Part shown: one piece after another, positions 9,180 through 17,215 of the stretch
Layout: every line of letters begins with the position of its first letter
How positions within the stretch are numbered: position 1 is the first letter of the stretch
Source: Flammeovirgaceae bacterium
GTDB taxonomy: Bacteria; Bacteroidota; Bacteroidia; Cytophagales; Cyclobacteriaceae
DNA: 50,044 nucleotides
Assembly: GCA_024638265.1 (NCBI GenBank)
Contig: JAHEKQ010000006.1
Location: 1-50,044 of the forward strand
Direction: 5' to 3'
Position numbers and translations under genes: made by a program
Notes under the pieces: generated by a model
Databases searched by the model: none
Told to the model about the DNA's origin: nothing
Seen by the model: only the letters and a program-made list of their open reading frames with translations

Positions 9180-9503
9180 ATGGGCAAGACTATAGAAATT
9201 AACGATTCAAATTTTGAACAGATAATAGGATCAGATAAACCCGTATTAGTGGATTTCTGGGCCGAATGGTGCGGACCCTGCAGGATGATTGGTCCTGTGG
9301 TTGAAGAACTGGCCAATGAATATGAAGGACAAGCAGTCATAGGGAAGCTTAATGTAGATGAGCATCCTGAACTGTCTGCCAAATTCGGAGTGAGATCCAT
9401 TCCCACGCTTCTCGTTTTCAAGGGAGGTGAGATTGTGGATAAGCAGATTGGTGCCGTGCCGAAAGGGGTACTGGCTCAAAAGCTGGATGCCCAGTTGGCA
9501 TAA
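9180..9503 (+). CDS. trxA: Thioredoxin
   Basis: This 107-residue protein is a classical thioredoxin with the active site WCGPC (C31, C34). The conserved VDFWAEW strand precedes it, and the cis-proline loop IPTLLVFKGGE follows. It reduces disulfides in the cytoplasm with electrons from thioredoxin reductase. Length and all key residues fit. It is a single-gene unit with its own promoter core upstream and a strong intrinsic terminator 22 bases after the stop. Confidence 0.97.
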   Translation: MGKTIEINDSNFEQIIGSDKPVLVDFWAEWCGPCRMIGPVVEELANEYEGQAVIGKLNVDEHPELSAKFGVRSIPTLLVFKGGEIVDKQIGAVPKGVLAQKLDAQLA

Positions 9504-9524
9504 CCACTAAAAAAGTATTGATTG

Positions 9525-9553
9525 AAAGCTATCCACCGGGATAGCTTTTTTTA
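9525..9553 (+). terminator. Intrinsic terminator of trxA
   Basis: Stem aaagctatcc (9525-9534), loop accg, stem ggatagcttt (9539-9548), running into a T-tract. This is the clearest rho-independent terminator in the window. Confidence 0.88.
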
Positions 9554-9598
9554 TACCCTTCCGGCTACTAAATTAAGGGTTCATGCAACTATTTCCCG

Positions 9599-11980
9599 AT
9601 GGACTATTTTCTGAAGCCCCTGTTTATACTCATAATTCCGGCATTTATTTCCTGCACTCCCGGTGAAACTGACCCCGGAAAAACCATAGAAGGATTAAGG
9701 GAAGATGTCGTAATACTGCGAGACCGGTGGGGAGTAAACCACATCTATGCCAGCAATGAGCAGGATCTATTCTTTGCCCAGGGTTACGCCGCAGCCAAAG
9801 ACCGTTTGTTTCAATTTGAGGTCTGGCGAAGACAGGCAACCGGAACCGTCTCTGAAATCCTGGGTGAGCGGGAACTGAAACGAGACATTGGCACCCGATT
9901 ATTTCAGTTTCGTGGAAACATGGATACAGAATTAAATTATTACCATCCAAGAGGGCGTGAAATAATAGAATCATTCGTGGATGGGGTCAATGCCTTCATC
10001 ATGGAAACCGAGTCAGATCCGGCTTTACTTCCCATTGAATTTGAAATCCTCAATATTCGTCCGGGTTACTGGACCCCAAGGGATGTAATTTCGAGGCACC
10101 AGGGCTTGCTGGGAAACATAGGAAATGAATTGGATTATGGCCGCTCAGTGGCATTGTTAGGCGCAGAGCGGGTAAAAGAGCTGGCTAACTTCCAACCATG
10201 GGAACCCGATATCGAACTGGATCCGGAGATTCCGAAGGAACTCCTGATGGAGGATATCCTTGAATTATATTATGCATACAGAAGGCCATTGATCTTCCAA
10301 CCCGAGGATGTTATTGAAAAATATAGGGCAAAGGAAATGTCGTTTGCAAATCATTACAATGAGCTAGTTGATTTTTCAGATCCGGGCAGCCCCATAGGGA
10401 GTAATAATTGGATAATAAGCCCTGAAAAGTCAGCCAGTGGCCATACGATGATGGCCAATGATCCACACCGTACCCAGGCGGTGCCATCTCTACGGTACAT
10501 GGTGCACCTGAATGCTCCCGGTTGGAATGTCGCCGGAGGTGGAGAACCGGAAATTCCCGGAGTTTCGATTGGTCATAATGAATATGGCGCCTGGGGACTT
10601 ACCGTTTTTCGAACCGATGGGGAAGATCTTTTGTATTACAAGGTCAATCCCGATGACCCCAACCAGTACTGGCACTCCGATAATTGGTTAGATATGGAGA
10701 TTGTATCAGATACCATTCCAGTGAGAGGCCGTGAACCAGAAATTGTTGAGAATCGCTATACGCTTCACGGTCCGGTGGTATACCAGCAAGGAGAACATGC
10801 TTTCGCCGTGCGCTGTGCCTGGATGGAACCCGGTGGTTCACCCTACCTGGCCAGCCTGCGAATGGACCAGGCTACGACCTGGGAGGAATTCAGGGAGGCT
10901 TGTAACTACAGCCATATACCGGGAGAGAATATGATTTGGGCCGGAACTGACGGGACTATCGGGTGGCAAAGTGTGGGTATAGCACCTATTCGTGAAAATT
11001 TCAGCGGACTCGTTCCCGTGCCGGGAGACGGGAGATATGAGTGGCAAGGGTATCTGCCCATTATCGAAAAGCCTTACCTGGTAAACCCCGGGAAAGGATA
11101 TTTTGCTACAGCGAATGAGAATGTGGTACCCGAGGATTATCCCAATAATGGAGCCGTAGGATTTGAATGGTCGGATAAATTCAGGGGTGAAAGAATCGCG
11201 ATGGTGCTGGATGAAAATGACCAGGTAACCATGGAGGACATGATGACTCTTCAAACGGACTATTACTCAATTCCGGCAAGTAGGCTTGTTCCATTGCTGG
11301 AGGATGTCAGTTCGGAAGGAAAGGTTCAGACCATGATTGACAGCTTAATGCAATGGAACTACCGAATGGAGAAAAATTCCATTGCAGCTTCAATTTATGT
11401 TACCTGGGAGAGGCGTTTGAGGGCAAATCTAACCATGAGAAATATTCCTGAAGAGGCACGTCCTTATTTGTCCGTTTCGATGACCCGAGTAGTGGAGTGG
11501 ATTACAGAAAATAATGAGAAATTTACCGGGGACCGGGAAGCACTTCTTTTATCAGCGATGGAGGAGGTTCTCCCGGAATTGGAGGATAAGCTTGGAACGG
11601 ACATGAAAGGCTGGCAGTACGGCCAGGAAAAGTTCAGACATGCATTAATCCGACATCCGCTTCGGCAAGCAGTCAACGAAGAGTGGAGGTCAAAATTAAA
11701 TGTGGGCCCAATTCCAAGGGCAGGATACAGTTATACCGTTGGTGCCGGTGGCGGGGTCAATAACCAGACTAGTGGAGCGTCATTCCGTTTTATAGTGGAT
11801 ACCGGCGATTGGGATGCCACCATGGCCATGAATAATCCCGGACAGTCCGGAGACCCTTCCAGCTCTTTTTACGATAACCTGTTTGAATCATGGGCGAATG
11901 ATGAATTTTTTCCTTTTTATTTCTCCAGGCAAAAGATCGAAGAAAATGCAGCAGAGAAAGTAGTCTTGAGGGGAAATTAG
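9599..11980 (+). CDS. Penicillin acylase family (S45) lipoprotein
   Basis: The 793-residue protein belongs to the N-terminal-nucleophile hydrolases that cut amide bonds of acylated substrates such as penicillins, acyl-homoserine lactones or cephalosporins; the natural substrate here is unknown. A lipoprotein signal ends at a lipobox cysteine, C19 (FISC). The alpha part includes WGVNHIYASNEQDLFFAQGY and the family LFQFEVWRR segment. The maturation site is visible as PIGSNNW, making S268 the likely new N-terminal nucleophile of the beta chain after autoprocessing; MMANDPHR follows as in the family. It probably sits in the periplasm on the inner or outer membrane. Start ATG at 9599; it is convergent with the pirin gene. 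Confidence 0.9.
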   Translation: MDYFLKPLFILIIPAFISCTPGETDPGKTIEGLREDVVILRDRWGVNHIYASNEQDLFFAQGYAAAKDRLFQFEVWRRQATGTVSEILGERELKRDIGTRLFQFRGNMDTELNYYHPRGREIIESFVDGVNAFIMETESDPALLPIEFEILNIRPGYWTPRDVISRHQGLLGNIGNELDYGRSVALLGAERVKELANFQPWEPDIELDPEIPKELLMEDILELYYAYRRPLIFQPEDVIEKYRAKEMSFANHYNELVDFSDPGSPIGSNNWIISPEKSASGHTMMANDPHRTQAVPSLRYMVHLNAPGWNVAGGGEPEIPGVSIGHNEYGAWGLTVFRTDGEDLLYYKVNPDDPNQYWHSDNWLDMEIVSDTIPVRGREPEIVENRYTLHGPVVYQQGEHAFAVRCAWMEPGGSPYLASLRMDQATTWEEFREACNYSHIPGENMIWAGTDGTIGWQSVGIAPIRENFSGLVPVPGDGRYEWQGYLPIIEKPYLVNPGKGYFATANENVVPEDYPNNGAVGFEWSDKFRGERIAMVLDENDQVTMEDMMTLQTDYYSIPASRLVPLLEDVSSEGKVQTMIDSLMQWNYRMEKNSIAASIYVTWERRLRANLTMRNIPEEARPYLSVSMTRVVEWITENNEKFTGDREALLLSAMEEVLPELEDKLGTDMKGWQYGQEKFRHALIRHPLRQAVNEEWRSKLNVGPIPRAGYSYTVGAGGGVNNQTSGASFRFIVDTGDWDATMAMNNPGQSGDPSSSFYDNLFESWANDEFFPFYFSRQKIEENAAEKVVLRGN

Positions 11981-12023
11981 ATTGTGAAATGAATATTCTG
12001 TGTATCCCAGTGGTAAATTGACT

Positions 12024-12734
12024 CTAATTCATAGGCACCTCCATGAGCAATACCTCAGCGTTGTCAGTAGCTTTGATACTAAAGCCATTTGTTTCCCAGA
12101 CTCCAAGGCCATCTCTTCTTGACAAAACCTGGTCTTCGATTTTGAGGGATCCGTTCAGGGCAAATATGTAAACCCCGTTTCCATTACCCTTCACTTTGTA
12201 ATCAATTTGAGTACCCTGGTCCAGGTCACCCATGTGAAACCAGGCATTCTGGTGTATCCAAACCCCTTCATCTTCCGGGTTCGGGGACAATACCTGCTGA
12301 AGTTTATTCTTTCTGGCAGTGGGATCCAGCGTTATTTGTGAATAGCGTGGTTCTACATTCTTTTTGTCAGGGAATATCCATATCTGAAGGAAATTGGTCA
12401 GCTGGTCCTTATTTCTGTTAAATTCTGAATGAGTGACCCCCGTTCCTGCGCTCATGGCCTGTATATCGTTCTTTTGAATAACATGGACATTTCCCATACT
12501 ATCCTTGTGCTCAAGGGCACCTTCAAGGGGAATTGAAATGATTTCCATGTTGTCATGGGGATGGGCACTGAATCCATACCCTCCTTTTACAATATCGTCA
12601 TTTAAGACCCTTAGAACTCCAAAGTGAACTCTTTCGGGATCGTAATAACGGGCAAAACTAAATGTATGATGCGTATCCAGCCATCCGTGGTTGGCATGTC
12701 CTCTTGTTTCCGCTTTATGTAATACAGTTTTCAT
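12024..12734 (-). CDS. Pirin family protein
   Basis: The 236-residue bicupin starts with HKAETRGHANHGWLDTHHTFSFA, the usual pirin N-terminus. The metal-binding set of the first cupin is present: HPHDNMEI supplies two histidines and GTGVTHSEFN a third histidine plus glutamate. Bacterial pirins of this type (YhhW-like) bind iron and some act as quercetin dioxygenases or redox-linked regulators. The true substrate is unknown. An 18-base palindrome lies 38 bases before the start codon, so expression is probably controlled by a dedicated regulator not encoded here. Confidence 0.92.
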   Translation of the reverse strand: MKTVLHKAETRGHANHGWLDTHHTFSFARYYDPERVHFGVLRVLNDDIVKGGYGFSAHPHDNMEIISIPLEGALEHKDSMGNVHVIQKNDIQAMSAGTGVTHSEFNRNKDQLTNFLQIWIFPDKKNVEPRYSQITLDPTARKNKLQQVLSPNPEDEGVWIHQNAWFHMGDLDQGTQIDYKVKGNGNGVYIFALNGSLKIEDQVLSRRDGLGVWETNGFSIKATDNAEVLLMEVPMN

Positions 12735-12771
12735 AAATCCTTCGCTTTGTTAATTATACGGATAACACATA

Positions 12772-12789
12772 TAGATGTTTAAACATCTA
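12772..12789. promoter_or_regulatory. 18-base palindrome upstream of pirin gene
   Basis: TAGATGTTT joined to AAACATCTA is a perfect 18-base inverted repeat with no spacer, centred about 46 bases upstream of the pirin ATG. The position suits an operator. No T-tract follows on either strand, and the gap also separates it from the end of purB, so a terminator role is less likely. Confidence 0.6.
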
Positions 12790-12838
12790 CATACTAATTA
12801 ATCCAGTTTAATAAAAAAGAGGGGAGGGTCCTATGGGG

Positions 12839-14182
12839 TCAAAGCCCGGTATAATTTTGAGGGGAAATAGCCCTTAATTCTTCTTTTACTTCTTCACTGA
12901 CTTCGAGTGATTCTATAAATTCAGCAATAGTATCTTTCTTAATTGCTTTTCCTGTACGTGTTAGCTGTAATAGCGTTTCATAAGGGTTGGGATAATTTTC
13001 CCTTCTGAGAATGGATTGGATGGCTTCGGCAACTACCGCCCAATTCTCTTCCAGTTCTTTTTGTAGTGCATCTGCATTGATCTGAATCTTATTGATTCCT
13101 TTGGCAAGTGACTTCAATCCTATTACAGAATGTGCAAAAGGCACACCCACATTTCGCAGGACGGTTGAATCAGTCAGGTCGCGCTGAAGACGGCTAATAG
13201 GGAGTTTGGCAGATAGATGATGAAATATGGCATTCGCTATTCCAAGATTTCCTTCAGCATTTTCAAAGTCTATGGGATTGACCTTGTGGGGCATCGCCGA
13301 CGAACCGATTTCACCTTTCACCACCTTTTGTGTAAAATAGTTCATGCTTATATACTGCCACATATCGCGACTGAAATCAACCAGAATAGTATTGATCCGG
13401 GCTATATTATCAAATAATGCGGCCAGGTGGTCATAGTGTTCAATCTGGGTGGTGGGATGACTGCGGTGAAGCCCGAGGTAGTCTTCAAGGAAATTATCAC
13501 CAAAGGCCAACCAGTCAATATTGGGATAGGCGACTTTATGCGCATTGAAATTTCCCGTGGCACCACCGAATTTCCCTGCAAAGGGAATTGTATCCAGTAA
13601 ATCGAGCTGTTGTTGTATCCTTTCATTAAACACCTCCATCTCTTTTCCCATCCGGGTAGGTGATGCAGGTTGTCCATGGGTCCTGGCCAACATGGGTTGG
13701 TCACGGTAATCATCAGCCATCTGCTGAATGAGTCTCTTGACTGATCGAAGCTCATCTACCCAACAGTGCAGGATGCCTTCTTTTAATGAGAGCGGGACAG
13801 CGGTGTTATTAATATCCTGTGAAGTCAATCCGAAATGAATGAACTCCTTGAATTCCCCGATTCCGAATTCATCAAATCTATTTTTCAGGAAATACTCTAC
13901 CGCCTTAACATCGTGGTTGGTAGTTTTCTCAATTTCCTTGATTTCGGAGGCATGAGAGGAAGTAAAATTCAAATATAAGTCTCTCAGATCCGTTATTAGT
14001 CCCTGGTCGAATGCCGTCAGTTGGGGTAATGGAATTTCAGTGAGTGCTATGAAGTACTCGATTTCAACAAGAACCCGGTATTTCATCAGGCTGTACTCTG
14101 AAAAATATTCGGACAAGTGGCTTACCTGGTTCCTGTATCTCCCATCGATCGGGGAGATGGCCGTGAGGTTTGATAAATCCAT
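12839..14182 (-). CDS. purB: Adenylosuccinate lyase
   Basis: PurB catalyses two fumarate-releasing steps of purine synthesis (SAICAR to AICAR, and adenylosuccinate to AMP). The fumarate-lyase signature GSSAMPHKVNP begins at residue 293, and ARTHGQPASPT (H169) and TTNHDVKAVEYF (H90) supply other active-site elements. The 447-residue length fits. An upstream TTG at 14188 would add two residues, but the ATG at 14182 gives the usual MDLSNLTAISPIDGRY start. An exact TATCTTTG promoter core ends only three bases before this ATG, so the message may be leaderless. Confidence 0.96.
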   Translation of the reverse strand: MDLSNLTAISPIDGRYRNQVSHLSEYFSEYSLMKYRVLVEIEYFIALTEIPLPQLTAFDQGLITDLRDLYLNFTSSHASEIKEIEKTTNHDVKAVEYFLKNRFDEFGIGEFKEFIHFGLTSQDINNTAVPLSLKEGILHCWVDELRSVKRLIQQMADDYRDQPMLARTHGQPASPTRMGKEMEVFNERIQQQLDLLDTIPFAGKFGGATGNFNAHKVAYPNIDWLAFGDNFLEDYLGLHRSHPTTQIEHYDHLAALFDNIARINTILVDFSRDMWQYISMNYFTQKVVKGEIGSSAMPHKVNPIDFENAEGNLGIANAIFHHLSAKLPISRLQRDLTDSTVLRNVGVPFAHSVIGLKSLAKGINKIQINADALQKELEENWAVVAEAIQSILRRENYPNPYETLLQLTRTGKAIKKDTIAEFIESLEVSEEVKEELRAISPQNYTGL

Positions 14183-14185
14183 GCG

Positions 14186-14193
14186 CAAAGATA
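14186..14193 (-). promoter_or_regulatory. TATCTTTG promoter core abutting purB start
   Basis: Read on the minus strand, TATCTTTG-CGC-ATG places a perfect TAnnTTTG core three bases before the start codon. The expected transcription start would fall on or beside the A of ATG. No -33 match is seen at exact spacing. Confidence 0.55.
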
Positions 14194-14209
14194 AGGGATT
14201 GAATCGGGA

Positions 14210-14321
14210 GATGATAGATGATAGAGAATAGATGATAATTAGCTAGCAACTAACGACTAACAACTAACAGTGGGGAGGAGGAATGAGTGGGGGGGGGGTG
14301 GTAATGTGGTGAAGTGGTAAC
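14210..14321. repeat. Period-7 then period-8 degenerate repeat array
   Basis: Nine consecutive 7-base words run from 14210 to 14272: gatgata, gatgata, gagaata, gatgata, attagct, agcaact, aacgact, aacaact, aacagtg. After a G-rich stretch, three 8-base words follow at 14298-14321: gtggtaat, gtggtgaa, gtggtaac. Both word families recur elsewhere in the window. The array fills the gap between purB and the nitrilase gene. Confidence 0.85.
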
Positions 14322-14358
14322 GTTTATTTTTGTGTAACTGACCAACTCACCAACCGTA

Positions 14359-15312
14359 TCACCCCAAAACTGATTGCCTCTCCTTATTAACTTTAAGTTT
14401 CAGCACATCGGGGCGGCTGTAATGCCCGGAGGGGTCGAAGTTTTGTCTTTCCCTTCGAACCATGGCGTGATCGATTTCTGCGGTAAAGACTCCCTCCTTG
14501 GTGACGATAGGTTCGATCAGCCAATTTCCGGCAGGGTCGCTGATACAGCTTCCCCCATTGGCGCAAACAGCAGGCATTTGATCACGGAGTAGTTCTGCAT
14601 TTGGTGTTGCCGACTGAATATCTTCTTTGTTAAACAGTCCTGATACAGAAACCACGTAAGACCTGGATTCCCTGGCGATCCATCGGGTTATTTCCTGTGT
14701 ATTCCGCACATTTCCCGGCCAGATAGCAACATGCAGATCTTCTCCCTGGGCATAGAGCGCAGTTCGTGCCATGGGCATCCAATTCTCCCAACAATTCAAC
14801 GCACCGATCCGGAAGGCTCCAAGCGGGTAGGTGTTCAATCCATGACCGTCACCCTGCGCCCAGACCAGCCGCTCTTCGTGGGTAGGCATCAGTTTTCTAT
14901 GTACGTTGATTATTTCCCCTGCATTGATATAGACCAGGGAACAATAAACGCTATGCCCCCCCCGGTCCGCGGCCGCTTCGATGGTTCCACATACAATGCT
15001 GATTTTATCCCCTTTGCTGATTTTTAGCAGCGGATCGAGGTCTCCTCTTTCTATTAGCACCGCCTGATCGAGATAATGGGCAAACAATTCTTTTTGCACA
15101 TCCGATTCAAAACTCGCTCCTCCGGTGTGTTCCACCCAGAAGGGATAACCCGGGATCAGCCCTTCACCCAATACTGCCAGATGACAATTCTCCCTCGCCG
15201 CTTTTTCCAGGTAAAAACAGACCTTGTCTATGGTCTTCTTGCGATCCAACCATACCGGAGACATTTGTATGAGGCCGACCTTGAGCTTGTCTTTTTTTAC
15301 GCTATCAGCCAT
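14359..15312 (-). CDS. Carbon-nitrogen hydrolase, nitrilase branch
   Basis: The 317-residue enzyme has the nitrilase catalytic set: E50 (VLGEGLIPGYP), K140 (VHRKLMPTHEE) and C174 in ALNCWENWMP. The CWE context and PTHEERLVWAQGDG segment place it near the true nitrilases, which hydrolyse nitriles to acids and ammonia, rather than the omega-amidase or carbamoylputrescine branches. The exact substrate is unknown. Its ATG overlaps the end of the upstream PycTM-like gene by 16 bases (out of frame), so the two are likely translated together. Confidence 0.88.
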   Translation of the reverse strand: MADSVKKDKLKVGLIQMSPVWLDRKKTIDKVCFYLEKAARENCHLAVLGEGLIPGYPFWVEHTGGASFESDVQKELFAHYLDQAVLIERGDLDPLLKISKGDKISIVCGTIEAAADRGGHSVYCSLVYINAGEIINVHRKLMPTHEERLVWAQGDGHGLNTYPLGAFRIGALNCWENWMPMARTALYAQGEDLHVAIWPGNVRNTQEITRWIARESRSYVVSVSGLFNKEDIQSATPNAELLRDQMPAVCANGGSCISDPAGNWLIEPIVTKEGVFTAEIDHAMVRRERQNFDPSGHYSRPDVLKLKVNKERQSVLG

Positions 15313-15854
15313 AGAATGAAAAAGATGATCACGGAAAGGGATAGTCCGGTAATGAAAATGGTATAGGCAATCTGGACAAGTGAGTATTTACGTTTTAATA
15401 TCTTTCCCTGCTGGTATAGGTCCATGATAAGATTTTCATAGATGTCATTTCTTGACCTCAGTAGTTCTTTCATCCGGTCAAAATAGTCCTCAAACCTCAT
15501 TTGATCGATTGTCCCAAAATACATAAGGCTTGAAGGTGTTCCTGTTTTTTGCTTGCTGTTCATCTTTGGCCTTGCAGCAAGAACTGCACAAATAGCCGAA
15601 ATAAGGCAGGTGACCATTAGAACGCTAAGCGGAAATACCAGGAGTTTCTGACTGAGAAATGTGCTTCCCCCGATTGTGAGACCAGAGCCCAATACGGCAA
15701 TTATAAGGGAGATCAGGATCGTATTGATATTAATGATCATGTTCGCTTTGCTATCCGCGATACTGATATGATCGACCTGGTTCTGCAGACTTACCCTGAA
15801 CAGGGTTTCTTTCCCACGCCCTCCCGCATATTCCTTTTGCTTGTCATTTTCCAC
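15297..15854 (-). CDS. Stand-alone Pycsar-effector-type (DUF5706/PycTM) membrane protein
   Basis: The 185-residue protein resembles the PycTM domain (DUF5706): a soluble start, ISIADSKANMIININT leading into transmembrane helix 1 (about 41-62), helix 2 (about 70-94), a CAVLAARPK turn, an MYFGTIDQMRFEDYFDRMKE cytosolic stretch with LYQQGKILKRKYSL, and a final helix (about 160-185). In many Bacteroidota this domain is fused to an HD phosphohydrolase; here that half is absent. PycTM effectors of Pycsar anti-phage systems damage the membrane on binding cyclic pyrimidine nucleotides, but no cyclase gene lies in the window, so a defence role is not shown. It overlaps the downstream nitrilase gene. 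Confidence 0.8.
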   Translation of the reverse strand: MENDKQKEYAGGRGKETLFRVSLQNQVDHISIADSKANMIININTILISLIIAVLGSGLTIGGSTFLSQKLLVFPLSVLMVTCLISAICAVLAARPKMNSKQKTGTPSSLMYFGTIDQMRFEDYFDRMKELLRSRNDIYENLIMDLYQQGKILKRKYSLVQIAYTIFITGLSLSVIIFFILWLIA

Positions 15855-15901
15855 GGGTTTAAGGTAGTAAAATTTGAGAAATCTCTACACAGGGGTATTT
15901 T

Positions 15902-15936
15902 GCTCCCTTCCAGCCAGAGGCTGACAAAGCGGGAGC
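15902..15936. repeat. Nested double hairpin in divergent region
   Basis: Outer arms gctccc (15902-15907) and gggagc (15931-15936) enclose an inner hairpin cagcc-aga-ggctg (15911-15923). It lies between the divergently transcribed PycTM-like and reductase genes and is followed by C/T-rich period-7 words. It may be a REP-like or regulatory structure. Confidence 0.55.
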
Positions 15937-15977
15937 TTCCCCCGTCTCCCTGTTACCTCTTCCCCCTGTCCCCTAAT

Positions 15978-16040
15978 TATCATCTATTATCTATTCTCTA
16001 TCATCTCCCCAGTGTTGTTAGTTGTTAGCTGTTAGTTAAC
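15978..16040. repeat. Period-7 repeat array (reverse-orientation relative of 14210 and 29226 arrays)
   Basis: Nine 7-base words in register: ttatcat, ctattat, ctattct, ctatcat, ctcccag, tgttgtt, agttgtt, agctgtt, agttaac. The first four are the complement of the gatgata/gagaata words at 14210 and 29260, and the last ones complement the aactaac words. The last words also form part of the promoter at 16015-16044. Confidence 0.85.
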
Positions 16041-16044
16041 TTTG
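16015..16044 (+). promoter_or_regulatory. Bacteroidota promoter for the PaaE-like reductase
   Basis: TTG at 16015-16017, exactly 19 bases, then TAACTTTG at 16037-16044: a good match to TTTG-N19-TAnnTTTG. It sits at the end of a period-7 repeat array, so the repeat appears to have contributed promoter sequence. The leader would be about 48 bases. Confidence 0.55.
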
Positions 16045-16096
16045 CATTCTGAAAACAGAAACCCGGTTATTCTGTTGTAAGTACAAAAATTATATC

Positions 16097-17212
16097 ATGG
16101 CATTCGGATTATTCAAGAAGAAAGAAGAGAAGAAGTCCCAGGGACCTAAATATTATAATCTTAAGGTTGCGGAAGTTGTTAACGAAACTTCTGATGCGAT
16201 TTCAATTCGATTTGAGAGGACGCAGGAACCCATTCCATACCTTCCAGGCCAATTCCTTACTCTCATTCAGGAAATTGACGGAAAACAGGCCCGTAGGGCG
16301 TATTCCATGTCTAGTTCGCCCTTTGTTGACGAACAGCTTCAGGTAACAGTCAAGAGGGTAGAAGGGGGCTTAATGTCCAACTATCTGGCTGATAACCTGC
16401 AAGCAGGAGACGAATTGAAGGTAATGGAACCCATGGGATCATTTACTACAGAATACGATCCTGACAATAAACGTCATGTTATCATGTTTGCGGGGGGTAG
16501 CGGGATTACTCCGATGATGTCGTTGATGAAGTCGATCATCACCCAGGAGGAAGATTCGATTGTCTCATTGATTTATTGTAACAGGAATATTGACAGTATC
16601 ATCTTCAAGGATGAACTGGAGAAATGGCAGACCAATTATGAAGGCAGGTTTCATGTAATCCATGTGCTGGATGATGCTCCCATGAACTGGCAGGGAATGT
16701 CTGGGTTACTGAATCATGAGATGCTCAAAAAGCTGTTTGAAAGAATTCCCAACTGGGGCCATGAGAAGACTACCTACCTCATGTGTGGTCCTGAGGGAAT
16801 GATGAAGAACGTCGACAGCCTACTGGAACTGGAACAGATTCCCAGGGAAAATATTTTCAAGGAAAGTTTTGTGCAGGGTACTATTGATAAGGCCATTGTA
16901 GGAAAAGAAGAAGGAAAGGAAGAGGCTTCAACAGAAGGCCCGGCAGACGTAACGATTCATTATGACGGCGATACATTTGAATTCACGGTAGAACCGGGCG
17001 AGTTCATACTTGAAACCGCCCTTGACAATGGTTATGACTTGCCTTACTCATGTCAAAGTGGTCTCTGTACTGCTTGTCGATGCAAAAAGGTGGCTGGAGA
17101 AGTGAAGATGGAAGAAGACGAAGGACTCTCTGAATCTGAAATCAATGACGGATTTGTATTAATTTGCGTAGGTCGGCCGGCAACACAGAAAGTTGAGCTG
17201 GAAGTCGGCTAA
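16097..17212 (+). CDS. FAD/2Fe-2S oxidoreductase, PaaE-like ferredoxin-NADP reductase
   Basis: The 371-residue protein combines three modules: an FAD-binding beta barrel (about 20-125, with RAYSMSSSP), an NAD(P)-binding domain (about 130-255, with MFAGGSGITPMMSL and LMCGPEGMM), and a C-terminal plant-type ferredoxin (about 285-371) with cysteines in SCQSGLCTACRC and LICVGRP. This is the architecture of the reductase subunit (PaaE) of phenylacetyl-CoA epoxidase and related oxygenase reductases. No oxygenase subunits are nearby, so it probably feeds electrons to partners elsewhere. It heads a run with the GH20 gene three bases downstream. Confidence 0.88.
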   Translation: MAFGLFKKKEEKKSQGPKYYNLKVAEVVNETSDAISIRFERTQEPIPYLPGQFLTLIQEIDGKQARRAYSMSSSPFVDEQLQVTVKRVEGGLMSNYLADNLQAGDELKVMEPMGSFTTEYDPDNKRHVIMFAGGSGITPMMSLMKSIITQEEDSIVSLIYCNRNIDSIIFKDELEKWQTNYEGRFHVIHVLDDAPMNWQGMSGLLNHEMLKKLFERIPNWGHEKTTYLMCGPEGMMKNVDSLLELEQIPRENIFKESFVQGTIDKAIVGKEEGKEEASTEGPADVTIHYDGDTFEFTVEPGEFILETALDNGYDLPYSCQSGLCTACRCKKVAGEVKMEEDEGLSESEINDGFVLICVGRPATQKVELEVG

Positions 17213-17215
17213 ATT

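Noticed and set aside
9051-9180. Riboswitch in the trxA leader
   Set aside because: The leader is about 70 bases and A/T-rich, with no recognised aptamer pattern or alternative hairpin.
15297-17212. Complete Pycsar anti-phage operon
   Set aside because: There is a PycTM-type protein but no nucleotide cyclase; the neighbours are a nitrilase and a metabolic reductase.
16097-17212. Phenylacetate degradation operon
   Set aside because: Only a PaaE-like reductase is present; no paaABCD or other pathway gene is next to it.
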